Source: Candidatus Poribacteria bacterium | GTDB lineage: Bacteria > Poribacteria > WGA-4E > WGA-3G | Assembly (NCBI GenBank): GCA_022825825.1 | Contig: JAJDWA010000048.1 | Span: 1 to 64,000, forward strand | Direction: 5' to 3' | Length of the DNA stretch: 64,000 nucleotides | Part shown: positions 1 through 7,579 of the stretch, one piece after another | Layout: every line of letters begins with the position of its first letter | Numbering within the stretch: the first letter of the stretch is position 1 | Made by a program: the position numbers and the translations under genes | The notes under the pieces: generated by a model | The model's database searches: none | What the model was told of the DNA's origin: nothing | The model's input: the letters and a program-made list of their open reading frames with translations, nothing else

Positions 1-96
1 ACAAGCTGCTATGAGGTGGCAGAAGAAAGGTATCAATCCAGTGCTTTCCGCACGCTGTTTGATAAAAAATGGGGCGTGGGACAGATATTGGAATGA
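1..96 (+). CDS. C-terminal fragment of an unknown protein (cut by window edge)
   Basis: Reading frame 1 is open from the first base to a TGA at 94-96 and gives a 31-residue tail ending in WGVGQILE. No start lies inside the window. The composition (mixed charged and aromatic residues) fits a real protein tail, but I do not recognise the family. The next gene, HyuA-like, runs toward it on the other strand, so the two genes would be convergent. The frame could also be open by chance because it is short. Confidence 0.35.
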   Translation, partial: TSCYEVAEERYQSSAFRTLFDKKWGVGQILE

Positions 97-258
97 ACTC
101 CCACAGGCAGCATGACCTTATAACCGAAACTTTACACACCCCTAACGATATTATAGGGTTGAAAAAAATTGAAAGATACGTTAGCATAATCAATTAACGA
201 AATGTTAACATATCTGATAAAAAATGTCAAATTTTGAGTTTGGGAGGTTTGGAGGGAA

Positions 259-2286
259 TTATCCGTGCTGCAAAATCAGATTTCCATACACATCAACGAC
301 GGCAGAGAAATTGGGTGGAACAACAGTCGTCGCGCTAAATTCTGTTATAATTGCTGGGCCTTCTACCCGATTACCGGGATGCAACGACTCCCGTTGATAG
401 AAATTGGTCGGATACACTTTACTGTCAAAAATAACGCTGTTTTGTGTAATCTGTGCATCCGAAGGATCAGTATCTGTCAGCGGTTCAGAGGTGAGTGCTG
501 GTTTTTCAGTTTCACCGATGGCAGAGAGACGCAGGGTTACTACCTCTACTATCGCCTCAGGACGCGCATAACTAAATCGCTGTTCGTGCATGGCATGAAA
601 TTGACTCACAAAATCCATATCTACATTTATAAAAGGAACATTCAACTCATAAGATTGCCCCTCATACCGCATATCCAGTGAACGGTTGATAATGAGTTGC
701 GATAAATCAAATCCTTCCGTTTCCATATCACCTTTTGCGCGGGTGAGCAGTGCGTCAAAACCGTTCTCTAATTGGTTGTGTAGATTCGTGCCGCTGTCTT
801 CAGTTTTCCATAGCACCGTCTGTGAGTAATCCTTGACAACATCTGCAAACAACATCCCATAAGCAGAGAGCAACCCGCCATTCGGTGGAATAAGTACAGT
901 ACGTATACCAAGATTTTCGGCAAGAAATGCTGCGTGCAATCCGCCTGCGCCGCCGAATGATACGAGCGTGAAATCACGTGTATCAAACCCGCGTTCAACG
1001 GATATTACTTTGATAGCACGTTCCATTGCTGCGTTGGCAATCTTCAAAATACCATCTGCCGTTTCAAGTGTCGACAGTCCAATTTGCTCAGAAAACTTTT
1101 CAATATATTGTCGCGTAGTTTCGGATTCCAGAGACATCTGTCCCCCTAAAAACTGTGTTGGTGAAATACGTCCCAAGAAAAGATTCGCATCCGTCACAGT
1201 AATTTCTTTGCCATTGTTACCGTAACATATCGGTCCGGGGTCAGCCCCTGCACTTTCCGGCCCGACACGTAACGCACCACCCGAATCTACAGTTGCGATA
1301 GACCCGCCACCTGCACCGACGGTATGAATGTCAATCAACGGCACTTTGATGGGCAGACCGCTGATGGTGCTTTCAGTCGTCATTGAGATACCGTCATCAC
1401 ATAAGCTGACATCCGTAGAAGTGCCACCCATATCAAAAGTAATAATCTTTTCATATCCAGCTGTTTTGGCGATGTGATAAGCACCGATAACCCCGCCAGC
1501 GGGACCAGAAAGCACTGTTTGGATACCCGCAGATTCAAAATTTCTTGTAGAGACACAACCACCGTTTGAGAGCATCAATCGGAAAGACTTGGGAAAACGT
1601 TCTGATTCCGTTAGTGTTGAGAGATGTCTTTCCAACGTAGGGCGTATATAGGCGTTTGCGACAGTAGTACTGAAACGCGCATACTCACGGTATTCGGGCA
1701 AGATTTCGTGAGAACATGAAATCGGAATATTAAGCGAGGCGAGATGATCTGCGGCGATCTGTTCATTTTTCGGATTTATGTATGAAAACAGAAAACAGAT
1801 CGCAATTGCGTCTAATTCTAACGTTGTGAGCTGTGTTGTGAGCATCTCAAGATCAGTAGAGGAAATTTCAGTTTGTATATCACCTGTGTGCAGAGTCCGT
1901 TCTCGGATACCGAATCGGCGATCTGCAGGTACAAGTGGTGCTGGACGTTGGACAAATATATCGTAAAGATTTGGGCGCGCCTGCCTTCCGATTTCTAAAA
2001 CGTCTTCAAACCCTTTTGTGGTGACAAGTGCAATACGCGCACCTCTGTGTTCAAGTAGTGCGTTTGTAGCAACAGTAGAACCGTGAACAATGTCCACGCC
2101 ATCATGAGAATCTATGTTGTGCCGATTTAGTATCTCACTCACACCTTTTATAACAGCGTATGCTGGATTGCGTGGTGTGGAAAGTACTTTATGTGTCCAA
2201 AGAGAACCTTCCACAGACATGATGATGTCGGTGAAAGTACCGCCGGTGTCAACACCGATTTTTGTTATATTTTTCTGTTTTTGCAT
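259..2286 (-). CDS. hyuA: Hydantoinase/oxoprolinase family protein, HyuA-type subunit
   Basis: The 675-residue protein has the features of the HyuA half of ATP-dependent hydantoinases, 5-oxoprolinases and acetone/acetophenone carboxylases: an N-terminal phosphate-binding motif GVDTGGTFTD near residues 11-20, a GPAGGVIGA stretch near 260, FDMGGTSTDVS near 285 and a GGAGGLHA motif in the C-terminal third. These are glycine loops of an actin-like ATPase fold. In the known enzymes HyuA works with a HyuB subunit, usually encoded next to it; no HyuB is visible here, so the partner may lie elsewhere or to the left of the window. The exact substrate cannot be read from sequence. The start is an ATG at 2286 with no strong Shine-Dalgarno. 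It seems to be a single-gene unit. Confidence 0.85.
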   Translation of the reverse strand: MQKQKNITKIGVDTGGTFTDIIMSVEGSLWTHKVLSTPRNPAYAVIKGVSEILNRHNIDSHDGVDIVHGSTVATNALLEHRGARIALVTTKGFEDVLEIGRQARPNLYDIFVQRPAPLVPADRRFGIRERTLHTGDIQTEISSTDLEMLTTQLTTLELDAIAICFLFSYINPKNEQIAADHLASLNIPISCSHEILPEYREYARFSTTVANAYIRPTLERHLSTLTESERFPKSFRLMLSNGGCVSTRNFESAGIQTVLSGPAGGVIGAYHIAKTAGYEKIITFDMGGTSTDVSLCDDGISMTTESTISGLPIKVPLIDIHTVGAGGGSIATVDSGGALRVGPESAGADPGPICYGNNGKEITVTDANLFLGRISPTQFLGGQMSLESETTRQYIEKFSEQIGLSTLETADGILKIANAAMERAIKVISVERGFDTRDFTLVSFGGAGGLHAAFLAENLGIRTVLIPPNGGLLSAYGMLFADVVKDYSQTVLWKTEDSGTNLHNQLENGFDALLTRAKGDMETEGFDLSQLIINRSLDMRYEGQSYELNVPFINVDMDFVSQFHAMHEQRFSYARPEAIVEVVTLRLSAIGETEKPALTSEPLTDTDPSDAQITQNSVIFDSKVYPTNFYQRESLHPGNRVEGPAIITEFSATTVVPPNFSAVVDVYGNLILQHG

Positions 2287-2332
2287 CAGTTAATATACGA
2301 TATATTTTAGAATTACTTGGACACTCTGCTTC

Positions 2333-2354
2333 GGCGAGGTTAGGAAACCTCGCC
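2333..2354. repeat. Dispersed palindrome, AGGA loop
   Basis: A perfect 9-bp stem, GGCGAGGTT / AACCTCGCC, closes on the loop AGGA and is followed by TACCGAGG. It is one member of a family of intergenic palindromes in this window (also near 5861, 15007, 15312, 29253 and 63694) that share the loop core TTAGGAA or its complement. It lies between hyuA and the dehydrogenase gene. Confidence 0.7.
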
Positions 2355-2420
2355 TACCGAGGAAGAGAACATCTATTTATTATAATATATTAAGGTAACA
2401 GGTTATTGTCCGATTTTTCG

Positions 2421-3380
2421 TTACACAACCACATTTTTGGGATTACCTTCTAAAAAAGCAATGATATTGTCAACAACGCCTTCATTCAGCAGATCAACAC
2501 CTTCGGGAGTCATATCTGCGCAATGCGGTGTTAAGATAACCTGTTCACATTTTAGAAGCGGATGGTTTGCAGGAGGAGGTTCCTGTTCATAAACATCAAT
2601 CGCGGCACCGCCGAGGTGTCCGCGGTTTAGCGCGTGAACAAGTGCGTCTGTGTCGACTATTTGTCCGCGTGCTACATTAATTAAAAGCGCGTTCGGTTTC
2701 ATCAATGCAAGTTCCCGTTCACCGATAAGGTGAAAGCTATCATCTGTTAATTTAACGTGTAGACTCACAACATCAGACATCCGAAGCAAATCCTCAAAAG
2801 AAACATATTCAATACTAAGTTGCTTTGCACGTTCAGCAGACGGATGGTATGTCCATGCGATAACGTTCATCCCGATTGCGTTAGCGAGACGTGCCATTTC
2901 CGAACCGATGTGTCCAGTGCCGATAATTCCAATCGTCTTCCCTTGTAGATAAACGTTATCTATACGCGGCCATTTTCCTGATTGCATAGATGCAGTCATA
3001 AAAGCAGCGCGTTTCGCGAGCGCAAACATTAAACCGAAACTGTGTTCCGCAACAACGGGAGCCGTTCGCCCCGGTTGATTACAAACAGCAATCCCTCTCT
3101 TTTTTGCTTCATCAAGATCAATCATATCGGTACCAATTGAACAGAGCGAGATTAACTTCAGTTTTGGCAAATACTTTAAAACATCTGCGTGCCATTTAAC
3201 CATCCCGCGTGAATTAATGAGGATATCTGCTTTCTTAGCACGTCGTATTTTCTCTTCTGTAGTTTCTGGACGATCCGTATATAGGACAACGTCTCCATAA
3301 GGTTTTAAACGTTCCAGGTGCGGTGAACCTTGAATTTGGGGCGGTGCGTCACCGGGAACAACAATTTTGAGTCGAGCCAC
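2421..3380 (-). CDS. D-isomer-specific 2-hydroxyacid dehydrogenase
   Basis: This 319-residue protein reads as an NAD-dependent D-2-hydroxyacid dehydrogenase of the SerA/glyoxylate reductase group. The Rossmann loop GTGHIG sits at residues 154-159. The family's catalytic Arg, Glu and His are visible as Arg239 in NVARG, Glu267 in DVYEQEP and His286 in LTPH. Length matches the short form without a regulatory ACT domain, so it is unlikely to be a feedback-regulated phosphoglycerate dehydrogenase. It starts with GTG at 3380, three bases after the stop of the upstream BMP-type binding protein, and its Shine-Dalgarno (GAGGAAA) lies inside the end of that gene. The two are therefore very likely translated together. 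The substrate is not determinable from sequence. Confidence 0.9.
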   Translation of the reverse strand: MARLKIVVPGDAPPQIQGSPHLERLKPYGDVVLYTDRPETTEEKIRRAKKADILINSRGMVKWHADVLKYLPKLKLISLCSIGTDMIDLDEAKKRGIAVCNQPGRTAPVVAEHSFGLMFALAKRAAFMTASMQSGKWPRIDNVYLQGKTIGIIGTGHIGSEMARLANAIGMNVIAWTYHPSAERAKQLSIEYVSFEDLLRMSDVVSLHVKLTDDSFHLIGERELALMKPNALLINVARGQIVDTDALVHALNRGHLGGAAIDVYEQEPPPANHPLLKCEQVILTPHCADMTPEGVDLLNEGVVDNIIAFLEGNPKNVVV

Positions 3381-3383
3381 AGA

Positions 3384-4397
3384 TTATTTCCTCTTCTTTT
3401 CGGTGGGTTTGGTTTGCGAACGCAAATGCGGCACTAAAATCTCTTCTGCAATAATTTTCGTTTTGAATTCCTCAACCTTTTTCAAAATCTCTTCAGATAA
3501 GAGTGCTTTGTTGTTCTTATCAACAATATATTCTATCCCACCCTCTTTTAGACCGTAATTTTTCAATCCACCTGTGAATGTTCCGGACACAACATTTTCA
3601 ATCATCTGATAGACGGACAATTCTACACCTTTAATTATACTGGTGAGTACTTGACCGGGAACTAAACCGTTTCCATTTGAATCGACCCATATAATATATT
3701 TCTTTGTCTCTTTTGCTGCTTCGAGTACACCTAACCCGCTGGCGCCAGCTGCAGCGATAATTATATCTACACCTTTATTGTACTGTGCAAGAGCCAATTC
3801 TTTTCCCTTCGCTGGATCGTCAAATGCCTGTGGGGTAACCCCGACATAATTGACAAGAAGTTCTACTTCTGGATTGGTAGCCTCAATTCCTGCTGCAAAT
3901 CCGATTTCAAATGCTTCAACGAGTGGAATCTTCATACCGCCGACAAATCCCACCTTTTTTGTTTCGGTTTTTAGTGAGGCGATCACACCAGCGAGAAATG
4001 TCCCCTCGTGTGCCTTATAAATAAGCGATGCCACATTGGAAGGTTCTGCGACAGCATCAATCAGTGCGAAGCTGACATTTGGAAAATCAACGGCGACACG
4101 GTTCATCGGTTCACGAAAAAGGAAACCGACACCGATGATGAGATCGTATTTCAATTTTGCGAGGCGGCGTAATGCCATCTCGGTATCGGTGCTTTGGCCG
4201 GGATTAACCTCTGTGAGTTTAATATCCCATTTATCAGCAGCTTTTTTCGCACCAGCGTACGCAGCGTCACAAAAAGAGAGATCCCCTCGACCGCGCACAT
4301 CGTAAATTAAACCGACTTTAATTGCTGCAGGTGCAACCTCAACAATTACGAGGCATATAATTAAAAGAGAGATAGAGAGACACAATTTTTTCTTCAA
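3384..4397 (-). CDS. BMP family (PnrA-like) periplasmic substrate-binding protein
   Basis: A 337-residue exported protein. The first ~25 residues form a signal peptide with a hydrophobic core and an APAA end, with no clear lipobox cysteine, unlike the lipoprotein members of the family. The mature part begins KVGLIYDVRGRGDLSF, typical of BMP/PnrA/TmpC binding proteins, whose known members bind purine nucleosides for ABC transporters. No ATPase or permease gene lies beside it, so its transporter must be elsewhere or it has been recruited for sensing. It starts with TTG at 4397 after a strong AAGGAGGAAGC site. It is first in a two-gene unit with the 2-hydroxyacid dehydrogenase. The C-terminus is Lys/Arg rich. 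Confidence 0.88.
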   Translation of the reverse strand: MKKKLCLSISLLIICLVIVEVAPAAIKVGLIYDVRGRGDLSFCDAAYAGAKKAADKWDIKLTEVNPGQSTDTEMALRRLAKLKYDLIIGVGFLFREPMNRVAVDFPNVSFALIDAVAEPSNVASLIYKAHEGTFLAGVIASLKTETKKVGFVGGMKIPLVEAFEIGFAAGIEATNPEVELLVNYVGVTPQAFDDPAKGKELALAQYNKGVDIIIAAAGASGLGVLEAAKETKKYIIWVDSNGNGLVPGQVLTSIIKGVELSVYQMIENVVSGTFTGGLKNYGLKEGGIEYIVDKNNKALLSEEILKKVEEFKTKIIAEEILVPHLRSQTKPTEKKRK

Positions 4398-4850
4398 GAC
4401 GCTTCCTCCTTTTCGAAATATTGGATTGAAGAAATGAATTAGATTTATAAGGCATAAATGGTGAAATACGATATGAGAAATTTAACATTGATAGACGGAC
4501 CTGAATTAATGTATATCCTGCATGTAAACACAAAATGTTAAAAGAAAACGAATCGGCACAAATATATTTAGGGTGTTCCCTGTTGCAGAAATTGGATGAC
4601 ATGGAAATGTGAAGTCGAAAAAAATAACGAATAATGAAAGAGGTAATTGAAAATAAAGATAACCAGCTTGGCGAAAATTATTTTTAATTAGCATACACCA
4701 TTGCGATTGCAAATGCAACATTTTTGTTGGCGGGTCAGATCAAAAAAATTTTGTAACAGATAAAGGTTGGCAGATGGAAATAACAGAATATGAAGTGTAA
4801 CTGTACAGGCATTTAATGACGTATTGTACGTGCAAAACGTCATTAAAATG
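4398..4850. other. AT-rich gene-free stretch between BMP gene and integrase
   Basis: About 450 bases separate the divergent BMP and integrase genes. No reading frame here looks like a protein. The right end holds an inverted repeat beside the integrase promoter (listed separately). A TTGC-N2-TTGCAA-N2-GCAA arrangement lies at 4701-4718 and could be a protein-binding site. I found no convincing promoter for the BMP gene. Confidence 0.5.
4813..4846. promoter_or_regulatory. Inverted repeat upstream of the integrase promoter (possible operator)
   Basis: Perfect 10-bp arms TTAATGACGT (4813-4822) and ACGTCATTAA (4837-4846) are separated by 14 bases and end five bases before the -35 box of the integrase gene. 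Position and symmetry suggest a regulator or recombinase binding site; the protein that binds is unknown. Confidence 0.5.
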
Positions 4851-4879
4851 TTGACCCAGAAAGCAAAAAATGCTACAAT
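4851..4879 (+). promoter_or_regulatory. Sigma-70 type promoter of the integrase gene
   Basis: TTGACC (4851-4856) and TACAAT (4874-4879) are 17 bases apart, and TGC stands directly before the -10 box (extended -10). The gene start is 32 bases downstream. Confidence 0.7.
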
Positions 4880-4910
4880 CAAAATCGTCAAATTTTTATG
4901 GAGAACCTAA

Positions 4911-5522
4911 ATGGCGAAATCAAAAAGAAGAAAAGTTCAACAACCTCGAGTACTTGACGAATTACAACAGAGAATCCTTTTAGAAGCACTTAAAAATAGA
5001 GAACGCGATAGAATGCTCGTACTCTTTTGCCTCCGAACTGGACTCCGAAACGCTGAAGCATGCGGCATGAATATCGGAGATGTACTCAAATTTGGAAACA
5101 TCGTCACCACATTGGAAGTCCGATCAGAAATCGCTAAGAATAAGGTGTCAAGAAGAATACCCCTTGTCCACGACGTCCGAGACGCACTCCACGATTTCTT
5201 GCAATGGAAAACAGAACAGGGTGAAAAAGACGAATCGGACAGCCCACTGTTTTGCACGCTCCGCACAAAAAATCGCCTGGCGCCCCGCGACTTTCAACGT
5301 ATCATGGAAGCAGCATCAGCAATGTTAGGGCTAAGGTTCACCCCCCACGATTTACGCCATACCTTCGGCACTGAACTCTATCGCGCAACGCACGATTTAG
5401 AATCGGTACGCATTGCATTAGGACACACAAGTTTAGATGCAACGCTTATCTATATGCATACCAGCCCCGATATATTGCGGCAACGCTTTGAAACTGCGTT
5501 CAGCAGGCAAACACAAGACTAA
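4911..5522 (+). CDS. Tyrosine recombinase / integrase, catalytic domain only
   Basis: The 203-residue protein contains a complete tyrosine-recombinase catalytic set: Arg46 in TGLRNAE, Lys78 in the beta-hairpin, His146-x-x-Arg149 in PHDLRH, His172 in LGHTS and nucleophile Tyr181 in YMHT. It therefore should be active. It lacks the N-terminal SAM-like core-binding domain that XerC/D and most phage integrases carry (usual length near 300), beginning instead with a basic MAKSKRRK segment. Shine-Dalgarno GGAGA precedes the ATG. It stands alone, with its own promoter, an upstream inverted repeat and a downstream 63-bp inverted repeat; no phage or cassette genes are adjacent. It may be a resident recombinase, or the last trace of a mobile element. 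Confidence 0.88.
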   Translation: MAKSKRRKVQQPRVLDELQQRILLEALKNRERDRMLVLFCLRTGLRNAEACGMNIGDVLKFGNIVTTLEVRSEIAKNKVSRRIPLVHDVRDALHDFLQWKTEQGEKDESDSPLFCTLRTKNRLAPRDFQRIMEAASAMLGLRFTPHDLRHTFGTELYRATHDLESVRIALGHTSLDATLIYMHTSPDILRQRFETAFSRQTQD

Positions 5523-5555
5523 ATTAAATCCCGTCCACACACCGCTATGCAAAAT

Positions 5556-5583
5556 TTGCTTTCCACGGTATTTTAGGTATAAT
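5556..5583 (+). promoter_or_regulatory. Promoter-like site before a 63-bp inverted repeat
   Basis: TTGCTT (5556-5561) and a consensus TATAAT (5578-5583) are 16 bases apart. Transcription would begin almost exactly at the left arm of the inverted repeat 5588-5650, with no reading frame behind it, which suggests a small RNA or a site transcribed by chance. Confidence 0.4.
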
Positions 5584-5587
5584 CATG

Positions 5588-5650
5588 TTGGATTTGATAA
5601 AAAAATGCGTTGTACGCCAACGTGAGTATTAATTTTTTAATCAAATCCAA
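5588..5650. repeat. Nested inverted repeat just downstream of the integrase
   Basis: Perfect 11-bp arms TTGGATTTGAT (5588-5598) and ATCAAATCCAA (5640-5650) continue inward, after one mismatch, as an A-run facing a T-run (six more pairs). Inside lies a second hairpin, CGTTG-5-CAACG (5608-5622). It could be the recombination (att) site of the neighbouring recombinase or the body of a small RNA. Confidence 0.6.
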
Positions 5651-5763
5651 GGAATTTTCTTACCAGAACAATTTAAATTTCAATTACCAGATTTTCTACG
5701 TTTTCCCCATCCTCTCAATTTATTTGAGAAAAATGAAATAGAAACGGTTAGAAAATTTTAAGG

Positions 5764-5792
5764 TTGACTTTTTTTCGCTTTAGGCGTATCCT
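5764..5792 (+). promoter_or_regulatory. Candidate promoter for the LamG-like pair
   Basis: TTGACT (5764-5769) and TATCCT (5787-5792) are 17 bases apart. The first gene begins about 200 bases downstream, so the leader would be long and would include the palindromic repeat at 5832-5913. Confidence 0.4.
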
Positions 5793-5831
5793 ATTAACAA
5801 GATTTCAACACCCTGATGAAGATTAAAAATA

Positions 5832-5913
5832 AATTAGGTAATTTGGCCTCAAACCCGGTAGGTGCGGTTTCCTAACCGCACCGGACTTTACAAAAAACTG
5901 AAATTACCCAATT
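5832..5913. repeat. 82-bp palindromic repeat with TTTCCTAA loop
   Basis: The centre is a perfect 9-bp stem GGTGCGGTT / AACCGCACC (5861-5869, 5874-5882) around loop TCCT. The outer ends AATTAGGTAATTT (5832-5844) and AAATTACCCAATT (5901-5913) pair with one mismatch. It looks like a small mobile palindromic unit of the family seen at several intergenic sites here. Confidence 0.7.
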
Positions 5914-5995
5914 AAATTATTAACCTTCATGTGGGTGTGCGATTCTTGACAAGTGTTCACATGATCTAAAAACATTACGAAAAAGGAGGGTTACG

Positions 5996-6679
5996 ATGAA
6001 AACGATTTCTATAACTGTACGGAAATTTGCCGTTTTGAGTTTTCTTGCGCTTTTTGCCGTGTTGCTTTCTCTGCCTTCATTTGCAGGCACCCAACTCTGG
6101 GATTTTGATAAAAATGCGGAGGGTTGGAAAGTTGCTAACGGCACGTGGGCAGTCAAAGACGGTGTCTACAAGCTTAGCAGAGGTGCTGAAGCCGAGCATT
6201 CCCTCGTTGGTGAAGAAGATTGGGATGACTATACGATTGAAGCGAAAATTCGGGTTGATGAGCACCATTGGGCAGGACTTGTGTTTCGCGCCAAAAGCGA
6301 AATGGAATATTACGTCTATTATTTTAATGTACCAGATAATAAGACAGAACTCTGGCGACACAAAGTTGGAGGTTGGGGTTCACGAGACAATCTTGATCAG
6401 ATTCCCGCTGTTGGCGGAGTCAAGATTAAGAACGGGGAATGGATAGATATGAAGGTAGAAGTTGAAGGGGATACCTTCAAGTTGTACATTAATGACGAAT
6501 TGCAAAAAGAAAATAGTGATGGTGTTTATGGTGAAGGCAAAGTTGGGGTTTGGGGATGGGATACTGCAGCAAGTTTTGACGATTTCACCGTTTCCGGTAA
6601 AAATATCAAGGATACACTTGCCGTGGACCCAAACCGAAAACTTACAACAACATGGGGGCGTCTAAAAGAGCTTCGCTGA
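5996..6679 (+). CDS. Secreted LamG/DUF1080-like protein, copy 1
   Basis: A 227-residue protein with a signal peptide (residues 1-30, ending SLPSFA) and one beta-sandwich domain of the concanavalin/LamG or DUF1080 kind. The first motif, LWDFDKNAEGW, is followed by GTWAVKDGVYKL, YTIEAKIRVDE and DDFTVSG, the usual strands of these folds, which bind or cleave sugars; no catalytic residues can be named. The next gene encodes a close paralogue, so the pair arose by tandem duplication. The protein ends in KLTTTWGRLKELR, a tail shared with two other exported proteins in this window. The start ATG follows AAGGAGGGT. Function beyond an extracellular carbohydrate-related role is not known. Confidence 0.85.
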   Translation: MKTISITVRKFAVLSFLALFAVLLSLPSFAGTQLWDFDKNAEGWKVANGTWAVKDGVYKLSRGAEAEHSLVGEEDWDDYTIEAKIRVDEHHWAGLVFRAKSEMEYYVYYFNVPDNKTELWRHKVGGWGSRDNLDQIPAVGGVKIKNGEWIDMKVEVEGDTFKLYINDELQKENSDGVYGEGKVGVWGWDTAASFDDFTVSGKNIKDTLAVDPNRKLTTTWGRLKELR

Positions 6680-6697
6680 CAACCCTTTACTACTTAA

Positions 6698-6720
6698 GCA
6701 CGCTTTCAAAGTGTGCATTT
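6698..6720 (+). terminator. Weak terminator-like hairpin after copy 1
   Basis: GCACGC (6698-6703) pairs with GTGTGC (6711-6716), with AT pairs and a small loop inside, followed by ATTTTA. It may reduce read-through between the two paralogues. Confidence 0.35.
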
Positions 6721-6809
6721 TACATTGATTGTACTCAGACTTGTGAAATCTGGGCTTTTCAATAATTGTTCCATAAGTCTGGGGTACTTAACAATAAAAA
6801 AGGAGAATT

Positions 6810-7472
6810 ATGAAACGTTTATTTTTAATTATGCTCGGATTCTGCTTCATAGCTGTTATTGCCTCTACCGGTTTCGCAGGTGAACAACTATGGACATTTG
6901 ACTCTAACGTTGACGACTGGAAGGTTGCCAATGGTAACTGGAGCGTAGAAGACGGTATCTATAAGCTTAATAAGGGGGGCGCAGCGGAACATTCCCTCGT
7001 TGGTGATGTTGCTTGGACAGACTACACCATTGAAACGAAAATTCGGATTGATGAAGGTAACTGGGCAGGTATCGCATTCCGCGCAAAAAGTGAAATGGAA
7101 TACTATGTCTTTTATTTTAACGTGCCGGATAACAAAACAGAACTGTGGCGGCACAAAACCGGTGGTTGGACTGCCCGCGACAATCTCGGTCAGCTTCCGG
7201 GAAAGAATATCACAATTGAAAGAGGCAAATGGCATGACATGAAAGTTACCGTTGGCGGTGACATGATGGCACTCTCAATTGATGGCGAAGAACAAGGTCA
7301 ATTTGCTGATGCTGTATACGGTGCTGGCCAAGTCGGTGTCTGGGGTTGGGAAACTGGTGTAAGTTTTGATGACTTCAAAGTCTCTGGAGATGATATTGAA
7401 GGAGACGTTACCCCGGTTGAGCCTCTCGATAAATTAGCGACAACATGGGGACGTATCAAAAGGGATCGTTAG
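6810..7472 (+). CDS. Secreted LamG/DUF1080-like protein, copy 2
   Basis: A 220-residue paralogue of the preceding gene with the same layout: signal peptide ending STGFAG near residue 24, then LWTFDSNVDDW, GNWSVEDGIYKL, YTIETKIRIDE and YYVFYFNVPDNKTELW. It differs mostly in the loop between NLGQLPG and the last strands. It ends in KLATTWGRIKRDR, the same kind of tail as copy 1. The ATG follows AAAAAGGAG. A good terminator lies 42 bases after the stop, so this is the last gene of the pair. An exported protein binding sugar or polymer is the likely role; the ligand is unknown. Confidence 0.85.
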   Translation: MKRLFLIMLGFCFIAVIASTGFAGEQLWTFDSNVDDWKVANGNWSVEDGIYKLNKGGAAEHSLVGDVAWTDYTIETKIRIDEGNWAGIAFRAKSEMEYYVFYFNVPDNKTELWRHKTGGWTARDNLGQLPGKNITIERGKWHDMKVTVGGDMMALSIDGEEQGQFADAVYGAGQVGVWGWETGVSFDDFKVSGDDIEGDVTPVEPLDKLATTWGRIKRDR

Positions 7473-7513
7473 TTAACTAATTCATGTGAACGTGCATTGT
7501 AAGAAATTACTCC

Positions 7514-7552
7514 AAGGGAGGCGTTTCAGTTATCAGGAAGTGCCTCCCTTTT
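7514..7552 (+). terminator. Rho-independent terminator
   Basis: AAGGGAGGC (7514-7522) pairs perfectly with GCCTCCCTT (7542-7550) and runs into TTTT. It ends the LamG-like gene pair. Confidence 0.75.
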
Positions 7553-7579
7553 AACTAAAATTGTCCAAATGAAAGCTCT

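Noticed and set aside
4339-4891. Three minus-strand frames of 67-87 residues in the spacer before the integrase
   Set aside because: They are rich in Phe, Leu and Cys as expected from AT-rich DNA and have no ribosome sites.
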